From NCBI RefSeq assembly GCF_000759345.1, contig NZ_JPZL01000003.1, forward strand, positions 372,001-436,000: DNA of 64,000 nt. The letters run 5' to 3'. A program made the position numbers and the translations under genes. Of the stretch, positions 43,049-50,841 are shown piece after piece. Within the stretch, counting starts at the first letter, position 1. Each line of letters begins with the position of its first letter. The notes under the pieces are model-generated. The model was not told where the DNA came from. It searched no databases and saw nothing but the letters and a program-made list of their open reading frames with translations. This DNA comes from Litchfieldella xinjiangensis (GTDB taxonomy: Bacteria; Pseudomonadota; Gammaproteobacteria; Pseudomonadales; Halomonadaceae).

Positions 43049-44668
43049 TCACTGCAAGGCCGCTTCCTCGTAATCCAGCTCGCGAATCAGGGTCTGCAAC
43101 ATCTGCTCGTCGATATGACGACGCTTGCGTAGCCGGTAGAGCTCCTTGCGCTGGACCTGGATCGCCCTGACCCGCAGGTCGGTCTCCATTACGTGGAGCT
43201 GACGGGCCTGTTCGGCCTGGTTGTCGCGCTCCAGCGCCATGGCCTGCAGTTCCTGGCGGTAGGAATCGATGATGCGGGCGGCGACGGTGTGTTTTAGCTC
43301 GGGATCATCATTGGAATGCATGCTTGCCCACTCCTCGATCCAGCTGATGGCCGCCTGACTGGCTGCCTGGCGCGCCTTGAGCAGCTCCCGCTCATGCTCC
43401 TCGAGGTCATTGATCGACAAGAAGCGCATGAAATAGGGAATACCCAGCGCCCCGACCACGAGCGACAGAATGATGACCGCCGCCGACAGAAAGATCATCA
43501 AATCCCGGCCGGGGAAGGGGGCGCCATTGACGAATAGCGGCACCGAGAGCACGCCGGCCAGGGTAATCGCCCCGCGGACCCCGGCCACCGAACTCAACGT
43601 GGTGATGAGCAGCAGCGGCTGGCGCTCGCCGCCCTTGCCACGGCGCTTGAGGACGCGGCTTTCGATCCAGTGATAGGCGTAGGTGAAGGCGAAGCGGATG
43701 GCCAGCAACAGCACCATGAGGATCACGGCGTAGAGCAGCAGTGTCTGTACGTCGTAGCTTTGGGGACCGGAGCTCGCCCAGACACGCTCGACGATACGCG
43801 GGAACTGCAGACCCAGCAGCAGGAACACGACCCCGTTGAAGCTGAAGTCGAGCATCTCCCAGATGCTGCGGTTGAGAATGCGAGTGCTGGTCTTGATCGG
43901 CAGCATGTCGACGCGGCTTTGCACCATCCCCGCGGCGACCGCCGAGAGGATGCCCGACATGCCGGCATGCTCGGCGAGAAAGAAGGCCGCGAACGGCAGC
44001 AGCAGTATGGTAACCACGTAGGTAGCCGGATCGTAGAGGTTGCGCGCGGTCATCCACTGCTTGATCTTGCCCACCGTCCAGCTCAAGGTGCCGCCGATCA
44101 ACAACCCGCCAAGGGCGACCACCAGGAATTCGCCCGAGACCGACAACAGCGAGAAGCTGCCGGTGACGACCGCGGCGATGGCGATCTTGAACGAGACCAG
44201 GCCGGTGGCGTCGTTCATCATCGCCTCGCCTTCGAGCTGGTGCGCCATGTGACGTGGCAGACGGCCCTGGGCAATGGCAATGACCGAGAGTGCATCGGTG
44301 GGCGACAGGATCGCCGCCAGTGCGAAGCTGGCCGCCAGCGGGATGGAGGGGATCAGCCAGTGAATGAAGTAACCCACCACCACCACGGTGATCAGCACCA
44401 GCAACAGCGACATGGCAGCGATCTGACCGCCGTGCTTGGTGAACTCCTTCTTGGGGATCTTCCACCCGTCATAGAACAGCAGCGGGGGAATGAACAGCAT
44501 CATGAAGATCTCGGGGTCGAGCTCGACATGCATGCCGACCGGCGGCAGGGCCAGCAGGCTACCGATCAGGATCTGCAGGATCGGCAAGGGTAGCGGGACG
44601 ATATTGGCAACGATACGACTCACCCCGACGGCCAGGGTGAGCAGGAAGATGAGATTGAGTATGTCCAT
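43049..44668 (-). CDS. Na+/H+ antiporter, CPA1 (NhaP) family
   Basis: A 539-residue inner-membrane antiporter with about 12 helices (to residue 415) and a charged cytoplasmic C-terminal domain (about 420-539) of coiled-coil type. The transport site shows LSPTDALSVIAIAQGRLP and EGEAMMNDATGLVSF, with the ND pair of electroneutral CPA1 members. In a salt-tolerant host it would expel sodium. It has no link to nitrate metabolism and looks like a single-gene unit facing left. Confidence 0.92.
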   Translation of the reverse strand: MDILNLIFLLTLAVGVSRIVANIVPLPLPILQILIGSLLALPPVGMHVELDPEIFMMLFIPPLLFYDGWKIPKKEFTKHGGQIAAMSLLLVLITVVVVGYFIHWLIPSIPLAASFALAAILSPTDALSVIAIAQGRLPRHMAHQLEGEAMMNDATGLVSFKIAIAAVVTGSFSLLSVSGEFLVVALGGLLIGGTLSWTVGKIKQWMTARNLYDPATYVVTILLLPFAAFFLAEHAGMSGILSAVAAGMVQSRVDMLPIKTSTRILNRSIWEMLDFSFNGVVFLLLGLQFPRIVERVWASSGPQSYDVQTLLLYAVILMVLLLAIRFAFTYAYHWIESRVLKRRGKGGERQPLLLITTLSSVAGVRGAITLAGVLSVPLFVNGAPFPGRDLMIFLSAAVIILSLVVGALGIPYFMRFLSINDLEEHERELLKARQAASQAAISWIEEWASMHSNDDPELKHTVAARIIDSYRQELQAMALERDNQAEQARQLHVMETDLRVRAIQVQRKELYRLRKRRHIDEQMLQTLIRELDYEEAALQ

Positions 44669-44886
44669 GGTGGGCAGGGCCAGGCGTCGAAGAAGGGAGG
44701 CGCAGACACTATCGGCTCAAAGCGGGTTTTCTGCATGTCTTGCTTGCTAATATTTTGCGCGCTTTGGGAAGCGCCGGCACGGGGTTACCCCCGAATATCC
44801 GCCCGGCCGGATCGGTCTTGGCCTTCGGGGGTAGGCGGCACCGCGTTCCCGTTGCCTGTCGGCAGGTTACGCAAGGGGGGTACGGC

Positions 44887-44902
44887 TACCTCGTCGGAGG
44901 TA
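44887..44902 (+). promoter_or_regulatory. NarL 7-2-7 site upstream of dnr
   Basis: TACCTCG-TC-GGAGGTA is a clean inverted 7-2-7 heptamer pair, the arrangement preferred by phosphorylated NarL; with one more base each side it reads CTACCTC/GAGGTAG. Its centre is 50 bp upstream of the FNR-type box, about -91.5 if transcription begins near 44986. Confidence 0.7.
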
Positions 44903-44937
44903 GTGAGCGTCAGAATTTCAGCGTTGGTTCGGTCGGC

Positions 44938-44951
44938 TTGATCTGGGTCAT
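44938..44951 (+). promoter_or_regulatory. FNR/DNR-type box upstream of dnr
   Basis: TTGATCTGGGTCAT has a perfect left half and three of five positions in the right half of TTGAT-N4-ATCAA. A class II start would be near 44986, giving a 32-base leader with the GAGGA ribosome site. It could serve FNR/ANR or autoregulation by the encoded protein. Confidence 0.55.
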
Positions 44952-45017
44952 GGGCTAGCGGCCCGGAAACCGCCAAAGTGAGCCCAGAAGATCTCCGATT
45001 CCCCGAGGACCCCCACC

Positions 45018-45746
45018 ATGGCTGAGGCAGCCCTGCACAACGAAACCGTCGCTGGCGTGCGCCACCTGCGAGAATTGCTTGCCGACGTGCCGTGGTTGGC
45101 GAGCCTCTCCACGACAGAGCGGGATGGCCTGCTCGAGATGAGTGAGCGCCGCACGCTGGCCAGCCGGGAGTGGCTGTTCCGTCAGGAATCGCCGGCCGAA
45201 TGGCTGTACATCGTCATCACTGGAGGGCTGCGCCTGGTACGTGCCGCCGGCGATGGCCGCGAAGCCACCATACGCTGCGTCGAGCGCGGCGGCACCTTGG
45301 GTGAGCTGAGCATGGTGTCGCCCGCGGGTCGCTACCTCTATTCCGCCGAGGCCCTCAAGCGCTGTCAGGTGCTGGCGCTGCCCACGGCCGCCTGTCGCGA
45401 TGTGCTCGATAATCATCCGAGCTGCCGTGCCGAGTACCTGGGACGGCTGGCCATGGAACTCACCGAACGGCTCGAGGACCTGGCGCTGCTGACCAAGGCC
45501 GACGCCATGTCGCGGCTGGTCAGCTTCCTGCTACGCCAGTTGCCGCGGTCGAGCCGCCCCGGCCCCCGCGTGGTACGCCTGAGCGTGCCGCGCTGCTGGT
45601 TGGCGGAACAACTGGCCATGACCCCGGAAACGCTGTCGCGCCTGTTGGCCCGTCTGCGTGAGCAGGGAGCGATCGATGCCGACCGACGACGGTTGGTGAT
45701 ACTCGACGAAGGCAAGCTGCGCCGGCTCTTGCTCGAGGCCGGCTGA
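45018..45746 (+). CDS. dnr: CRP/FNR-family regulator, DNR-like
   Basis: A 242-residue regulator with a cyclic-nucleotide-type sensor domain (about 30-150), a dimer helix, and a winged helix-turn-helix (about 165-240). The recognition helix MTPETLSRLLARL keeps E204, S207 and R208, the residues that read TTGAT half sites in FNR and DNR. No N-terminal FNR-type cysteine cluster exists, so it is not an oxygen-sensing FNR; a haem/NO-type DNR role fits the nitrate setting. The exact ligand is not provable here. A DGC-protein gene follows. Confidence 0.85.
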   Translation: MAEAALHNETVAGVRHLRELLADVPWLASLSTTERDGLLEMSERRTLASREWLFRQESPAEWLYIVITGGLRLVRAAGDGREATIRCVERGGTLGELSMVSPAGRYLYSAEALKRCQVLALPTAACRDVLDNHPSCRAEYLGRLAMELTERLEDLALLTKADAMSRLVSFLLRQLPRSSRPGPRVVRLSVPRCWLAEQLAMTPETLSRLLARLREQGAIDADRRRLVILDEGKLRRLLLEAG

Positions 45747-45803
45747 CCCTCACGACCCCGAGAAAACAGCGAACCCAAGGATTCAGGTCGCTCAGGAGCG
45801 TTC

Positions 45804-46238
45804 ATGACCCACAGCCGAGAGGCCAACAGCCAACGCAACGCCACCGACAACAACAGCCGTCACCACGCCCCAGCCAAGGCCAAGCCGCGCACGCTGGTCT
45901 ATTCATGCTCGGGGTGTTCCGACGTGGCGCAGCTCGCCAACGAGGTAGCGCTACGCCTCGATCACTCGGGTGTGGCGGAGATGTCGTGCATTGCCGGGGT
46001 GGGCGGGGGCGTACCCGGCCTGGTCAAGGTCGCCCGCTCGGGACGGCCGATCGTCGCCATCGATGGCTGCCAGATGCACTGTGCCAGCCACTGCCTGGCC
46101 AACGCCGGCGTGACGCCTACCGAGCACGTCAAGCTCTATGAGCAGGGATTGCGCAAGCGCAAGGGCCGTCTGTACGACGACGCGACCATCGAGTCGGTGA
46201 CCCAGGGCGTCGGCGAGCTGATCGCCCGCCTGCCCTGA
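45804..46238 (+). CDS. DGC-domain putative zinc-binding protein
   Basis: A 144-residue cytoplasmic protein. After a polar N-terminal stretch (1-30) rich in Asn, Arg and His, it shows the pattern of the DGC domain: SCSGCSDVAQLAN, CIAGVGGG, and IDGCQMHCASHCL, with conserved Asp-Gly-Cys. Cysteines probably bind zinc. The function is unknown; the family is often found next to anaerobic and nitrate genes. It starts 57 bp after dnr on the same strand and may be in its transcript. Confidence 0.82.
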   Translation: MTHSREANSQRNATDNNSRHHAPAKAKPRTLVYSCSGCSDVAQLANEVALRLDHSGVAEMSCIAGVGGGVPGLVKVARSGRPIVAIDGCQMHCASHCLANAGVTPTEHVKLYEQGLRKRKGRLYDDATIESVTQGVGELIARLP

Positions 46239-46256
46239 GTCCTGGTCGCGCGGGCG

Positions 46257-48476
46257 CTAGCCCAGCGCCTCGACCAGCTTGTCGACGGTGATCGGCAGGG
46301 TACGAAAGCGCTTGCCGGTGGCATGATGAACCGCGTTGGCAATCGCCGGGCCGACACCGGTCAGGCCGATCTCGCCAATGCCGCGTGCGCCGAACTCGTT
46401 GAAACGGAAATCGGGATAGTCGAGCAATTCGACATCCACCACCTCGGGCATGTCGGCATGCACGGCGACGCGGTAATCCGAGGCATTGGAATTCATCAGG
46501 CGGGCATCGCGCGGGTCGTACTCGAGCTTTTCCAGGATGCCCATGCCTATGCCCATCACGATGGCGCCTTCCACCTGGTTGCGCGCCGCCAGGGGGTTGA
46601 TGGCACGTCCCACGTCGATGCTGCTGACCACGCGTGACACGCGCAGACGTGAAATGCCCGGGTCCCAGCGCACCTCGACGAAATGCGCGCCGAACGAACG
46701 GAAGCTGTACTCCTCCTGCTCGCCCCCCGGGGCGGCCTGTCCCTTGCCGTTGACGCTGGCAACATCATGCATCGCCAGAAGCTCGGCGAAGCTGATGTGC
46801 TTATCCTCGCTGGCCAGGCCGCCGTCACGCACCTGGAGCGCGTCGGGATCGACCCCGGCGAATGCGCCTTCGGGCTTGGTGACGATCTCCTTGAGGGCAT
46901 CCACGGCATCCCGGACGGCGGCAGCCACGGCCGGCAGGGTGGTGGCGGTGGTCATCGAGCCACCCGAGAGCGGGCCCGCTGGCAGGCTCGATTCCCCGAG
47001 CTTGACGTCGACCCGCTCGACCGGCACGCCGGTCAGCTCGGCGGCGGTCTGCGCAACGATCGTGTAGGTGCCGGTACCGATATCCTGGGTGCCGCAGGCG
47101 GCGAAGACGGAGCCATCGGCGCGCAGCTCGACCCGTGCCTCGCAGGGCTGCCGCCCGGCCGACCAGGTCGCCGAGGCCATGCCATAGCCGATGATCTCGT
47201 CACCGTCACGCATGGCGCCGATGCCCGGGTCGCGTTGACTCCAGCCAAAGCGGTCGGCAGCGCTTCTCAGGCACTTGTCGAGCTGCTTGCTCGACCAGGG
47301 CAGGCCGCTCTGCGGATCGTGCTGGGCATAGTTGTGCAGGCGCAGTTCCACCGGATCCATAGCCAGGGCGATGGCCAGCTCGTCAATGGCCGCCTCCAGG
47401 GCATAGACGCCGGAGACCTCCCCGGGGGCGCGCATCGGGCAGGGCGTGCCATGGTTGACCGGGAGGATACGCTGGCTGATGGCTACGTTGTCGCAGGCGT
47501 AGGCGCTGGGCGTGGCACCGCCGCAGGAGTCGACATAACGGTCGACGGTCGAGGTTTCGGTGGTACTGTCGTGGCGGATCGAGGTCAGCGTGCCGTCGCG
47601 CTCGGCGCCCAGGCGAATGCGCTGGCGCGAGGCGGGCCGGTTACCGGCGGTGAGCATATCTTGCTGACGCGGCAGGACCGTCTTCACCGGACGGCCGACG
47701 AGCTGCGCCGCCGCGGCCGTGGCAATGGCATGGGGCCACATGAACAGCTTGTTGCCGAAGCCCGAGCCGATGTAGTGGGAGATGACCTCGACATCTTCCT
47801 GGGGCAGGTCGAAGGTGCGTGCCAGGGCGTTGCGCTGGTAGACCACGCCTTGGGTTGATTCGTGCACGATGAGACGCTTCCCTCGCCACTCGGCCAGGGT
47901 GGCATGCATCTCCATCTGCAGGTGGCTTTCGGCTTCGATGCAGTAGGTTTCGTCGAGCGTTACCGCCGCGCGTTCGAAGGCCGCGTCGGGATCCCCCCGC
48001 GAGTCGCCCTCTTCCTCGAGCAGGTCGCCTTCGGCGTCGGTGAGCAACAGACTGGGGCGGGCGTCGTCCTCCTGACGATAACGCGCCACGACGGCATGCG
48101 CGGCAGCCCGCGCCTGATCGAAGGTTTCCGCTACCACCAGCGCCACGTACTGGCCATGGTAGTGAATACGCTCATCCTCGAAGGGCAGGCGGATCTCGCT
48201 GACTTGATCGCCGTGGCCCATGCTGTTGGGCGAGCGGTAGAGCTTGGGTACGCGTCGGTGATGGAGAATATCGACAACGCCCGGCATGCCGCGTGCGGCA
48301 TCGACATCCAGCGAGGTCAGCACACCATGGGCGATGGTGGCCGGCACCGGGTAGCCATACAGCATGTCCTCGACGTGCAACTCACCGGTATAGCCGGCAC
48401 GGCCGGTCAGCTTGTACTCACCATCGACGCGCGGCGTGCGCTGGCCGATGACGGTGGGGTCGGTCATCTCGTTCAT
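46257..48476 (-). CDS. molybdenum hydroxylase large subunit (xanthine dehydrogenase / PaoC-type aldehyde oxidoreductase)
   Basis: A 739-residue molybdopterin-binding subunit of the xanthine oxidase family. It has the two family domains, the GSGFGNK loop (ISHYIGSGFGNKLFMW), RAPGEVSG and the active-site glutamate in GARGIGEIGLTGVGPA. The length is like E. coli PaoC (aldehyde oxidoreductase) more than true xanthine dehydrogenase; the substrate is not provable. It is the last gene of a three-gene leftward operon; it overlaps the FAD-subunit stop by 4 bases. Confidence 0.92.
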   Translation of the reverse strand: MNEMTDPTVIGQRTPRVDGEYKLTGRAGYTGELHVEDMLYGYPVPATIAHGVLTSLDVDAARGMPGVVDILHHRRVPKLYRSPNSMGHGDQVSEIRLPFEDERIHYHGQYVALVVAETFDQARAAAHAVVARYRQEDDARPSLLLTDAEGDLLEEEGDSRGDPDAAFERAAVTLDETYCIEAESHLQMEMHATLAEWRGKRLIVHESTQGVVYQRNALARTFDLPQEDVEVISHYIGSGFGNKLFMWPHAIATAAAAQLVGRPVKTVLPRQQDMLTAGNRPASRQRIRLGAERDGTLTSIRHDSTTETSTVDRYVDSCGGATPSAYACDNVAISQRILPVNHGTPCPMRAPGEVSGVYALEAAIDELAIALAMDPVELRLHNYAQHDPQSGLPWSSKQLDKCLRSAADRFGWSQRDPGIGAMRDGDEIIGYGMASATWSAGRQPCEARVELRADGSVFAACGTQDIGTGTYTIVAQTAAELTGVPVERVDVKLGESSLPAGPLSGGSMTTATTLPAVAAAVRDAVDALKEIVTKPEGAFAGVDPDALQVRDGGLASEDKHISFAELLAMHDVASVNGKGQAAPGGEQEEYSFRSFGAHFVEVRWDPGISRLRVSRVVSSIDVGRAINPLAARNQVEGAIVMGIGMGILEKLEYDPRDARLMNSNASDYRVAVHADMPEVVDVELLDYPDFRFNEFGARGIGEIGLTGVGPAIANAVHHATGKRFRTLPITVDKLVEALG

Positions 48477-49474
48477 GCGTGGCCCTCCTTGGCGTCACGG
48501 GTAGCGTCGCGCAGGGCGCGTACGATGGCCTGGCGGGCCAGCGGTACCTTGAAGGCGTTGTGTTCGAGGGGCTGGGCATCGGCCAGGGCGGCCTCGGCGG
48601 CCCGTTCGAAGGTGGCCGTCTCGGCGGGCTGGCCGCGAAGGATCTCTTCGGCTTCGGCACACCGCCACGGCTTGGTGGCCACGCCGCCCAGTGCCAGGCG
48701 CGCTTCGCCGATCATGTCCCCGTCGAGCGAGATCATGGCACCGGCGGCGGCCAGGGCGAACTCATAGGAGGCCCGATCGCGTAGCTTGACGTAGGCCGCG
48801 CCTTGCGGGGCCAGGGGGGGGGCCAGGGTGAGGGCGACGATCAATTCGTCGTCGGTGATGTCCTGCTCCTGGTGCGGTGTCTCGCCGGGCAAGCGATGAA
48901 AATTGCCGAAGTCGACGTCGCGGGTCCCGTCGGGGCCTTGCAGTGTCACGGTCGCCCCGATGGCCGCCAGGGCCACGCACATGTCGGAGGGATGCACGGC
49001 AATGCAGTGCTCGCTGCCCCCGAGTACTGCATGCATGCGGTTAATGCCCTGCATGGCATCGCAGCCGCTGCCCGGTTCGCGTTTGTTGCAGGCTGCGGCG
49101 ACGTCACGGAAATAGGGACAGCGGGTGCGTTGCATCAGGTTGCCGCCGGTACTCGCCATGTTGCGTATCTGGGTCGAGGCCCCATTGAGAATCGCCTGGG
49201 AGAGCAGCGGATAGTGCTGGCGCACGTCGGGATGGTGGGCGAGGTCGGTGTTGGTGACCAGGGCACCGATGCGCAGCCGGTCGTCATCGACGAATGCGAC
49301 CTCCTTCATCGGCAGGGCGGAGATATCGGTCACCTGCTGGGGACGCATCACATCGAGCTTGACCAGGTCGAGCAGCAGCGTGCCGCCGGCGACGAATGCG
49401 CCCGCCTGTTGGGCGTGTTGCGCATCGACGGCGCGCTCGACGCTATCGGCGCGGGCGTAGGCGAAGGTTCTCAT
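48473..49474 (-). CDS. molybdenum hydroxylase FAD subunit (PaoB-type)
   Basis: A 333-residue FAD-binding subunit that passes electrons between iron-sulfur and flavin centres. It begins MRTFAYARADSVERAV and has FVAGGTLLLDLVKLD (FAD loop), IGALVTNTDLAHHP and the cysteine-containing QRTRCPYFRDVAAACNKREPGSGC insert in two blocks, which holds a 4Fe-4S cluster in PaoB-like proteins. The frame opens at 49690 inside the previous gene; the ATG at 49474 overlaps its stop (ATGA) and is right. Confidence 0.92.
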   Translation of the reverse strand: MRTFAYARADSVERAVDAQHAQQAGAFVAGGTLLLDLVKLDVMRPQQVTDISALPMKEVAFVDDDRLRIGALVTNTDLAHHPDVRQHYPLLSQAILNGASTQIRNMASTGGNLMQRTRCPYFRDVAAACNKREPGSGCDAMQGINRMHAVLGGSEHCIAVHPSDMCVALAAIGATVTLQGPDGTRDVDFGNFHRLPGETPHQEQDITDDELIVALTLAPPLAPQGAAYVKLRDRASYEFALAAAGAMISLDGDMIGEARLALGGVATKPWRCAEAEEILRGQPAETATFERAAEAALADAQPLEHNAFKVPLARQAIVRALRDATRDAKEGHA

Positions 49475-50019
49475 GAGCGCACCTCGCTTGCCAGATCGCT
49501 TCGGGCGGGATCCGCGCCCTGCATCTGCTGACGGGCATCCTGGATGGCGGCGAGGATATTGCGGTAGGCGCCACAGCGGCAGATATTGCCGCTCATCGCC
49601 TCGCGAACCGCGGCATCGTCGGAGGCGATGCGCTCGTCGTCGAGCATCGCCGTGGCCGACATGATCTGCCCGGGTGTGCAATAGCCGCATTGATAGGCGT
49701 CACGTTCGAGGAAGGCCTGCTGCACCGGGTGCAAGCGGCCGTCGGCCTCGGCCAAGCCCTCGATGGTCGTGACTTCCTGCCCTTCGCACATCACTGCCAG
49801 GCGCAGGCAACTGTTCATGGCAATGCCGTCGACGTGCACGGTGCAGGCGCCGCATTGACCATGGTCGCAGCCTTTCTTGGTGCCCCCGAGCTGCAGCTGC
49901 TCACGCAATACATCGAGCAATATGGCGTTGGGGGTGACATCGACGCTGACCGGCTCACCATTGAGCGTCAGGTGAACGGGCACGGTCGCGTCGGGGGAAT
50001 GCTCGGAATAATCCTTCAT
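49471..50019 (-). CDS. molybdenum hydroxylase 2Fe-2S subunit (PaoA-type)
   Basis: A 182-residue iron-sulfur subunit with two 2Fe-2S clusters: the plant-ferredoxin type CDHGQCGACTVHVDG plus C-terminal C in MNSCLRL, and the helical type YQCGYCTPGQIM with NICRCGAYRNI. There is no twin-arginine signal, unlike E. coli PaoA, so the complex is probably cytoplasmic. It opens the operon of three genes. No XdhC/PaoD-type maturation gene is seen next to it. Confidence 0.93.
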   Translation of the reverse strand: MKDYSEHSPDATVPVHLTLNGEPVSVDVTPNAILLDVLREQLQLGGTKKGCDHGQCGACTVHVDGIAMNSCLRLAVMCEGQEVTTIEGLAEADGRLHPVQQAFLERDAYQCGYCTPGQIMSATAMLDDERIASDDAAVREAMSGNICRCGAYRNILAAIQDARQQMQGADPARSDLASEVRS

Positions 50020-50117
50020 GCCGACTCCTCATCGGGGCCATCAGCGCATCATGCACTGTAGCGGCTCGAGAACGGCCGCGCCCCAGGCGAAACGAATGGG
50101 AAGTGAGTGACTTCACC

Positions 50118-50627
50118 CTAGGAGAGGTCACCGGGGGCAGCAAGCGACGATCTCGCGTTCGGTGGACGGGAGCGCTCCCGCGCGAGCCGTTCGCCCAACC
50201 AGACGGTGCCGGCGCCCCACACCAGGTGGGCCGCGATCATGAGTCGGCGGCGCTGGGCGGGGTGTTGGGTAGGTGGAGCGAGGATGCGCAACGCCGGTAT
50301 CCAGCCGAAGTAACTTGCCGCCCACACCGCCACGCCGTAACCGCTACCGTAAATCACGGGGTGCTCGACCTGTTGGCGAGTCAGGGGGTAGAGCGCTCCG
50401 GCCACGGCGCCATAGCCAAAGTGGCTAAACAGGCTCAATGCGGTGAGCTGCCTATCGTCAAAGCCCCGGTCCTGCCCCACCTTGTGAAGCATGTCCTCGG
50501 TGATCTCGCGCGGCGGTAGCGGATAAGCCGTCTCCCGGGGAAGTCGCCGGTAAAGCGCTTCCATGGTCAACGTCATGGGTACGGTGGCGAGCAATCCACC
50601 GAGTGCTCCGGCCAGGTAACGATTCAT
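50118..50627 (-). CDS. conserved membrane protein of unknown function
   Basis: A 169-residue protein with four hydrophobic segments (about 4-20, 68-88, 98-115, 130-150). I do not recognise the family with certainty; the layout resembles DUF1440/DUF6789-type small membrane proteins. An N-terminal GALGGLLATVPMTLTMEALY segment opens it, and a cytoplasmic loop has LPPREITEDMLHKVG. The ATG at 50627 is preceded by AAGGAGGATGGC, although the frame is open to 50843. It stands upstream of the hydroxylase operon, 98 bp away, on the same strand. Confidence 0.7.
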   Translation of the reverse strand: MNRYLAGALGGLLATVPMTLTMEALYRRLPRETAYPLPPREITEDMLHKVGQDRGFDDRQLTALSLFSHFGYGAVAGALYPLTRQQVEHPVIYGSGYGVAVWAASYFGWIPALRILAPPTQHPAQRRRLMIAAHLVWGAGTVWLGERLARERSRPPNARSSLAAPGDLS

Positions 50628-50841
50628 GCCATCCTCCTTGATCGCGTGGATTTTCGTCTTCCTTGCCCTCAACCATAGACGCGACTTGCTTGGCCTGCGT
50701 GGCGTCTCGGCTAGGCGGGCAGGGGTATGCGATGATCGGATGACCTTCGTTACACTAGGAAGCCATTGCGAATGTTGACTGCACAGTACGCCAAGACGCC
50801 CATCCCCCATCTCGACGCACCTCGCTGGGAGTCGTTGAGTC

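Larger units (their letters stand above)
44669..45017. other. 349-bp divergent spacer between the antiporter and dnr
   Basis: No gene is evident. Besides the 7-2-7 NarL site and the FNR-type box listed separately, it contains heptamers TACCCCC at 44786-44792, GGGGGTA at 44827-44833 and GGGGGTA at 44876-44882. The regulator start has GAGGA ten bases upstream. The antiporter promoter must also lie here. Confidence 0.55.

Noticed and set aside
48814-48822. Run of 9 G in the FAD-subunit gene as a frameshift
   Set aside because: It codes Ala-Pro-Pro in frame within a normal protein.
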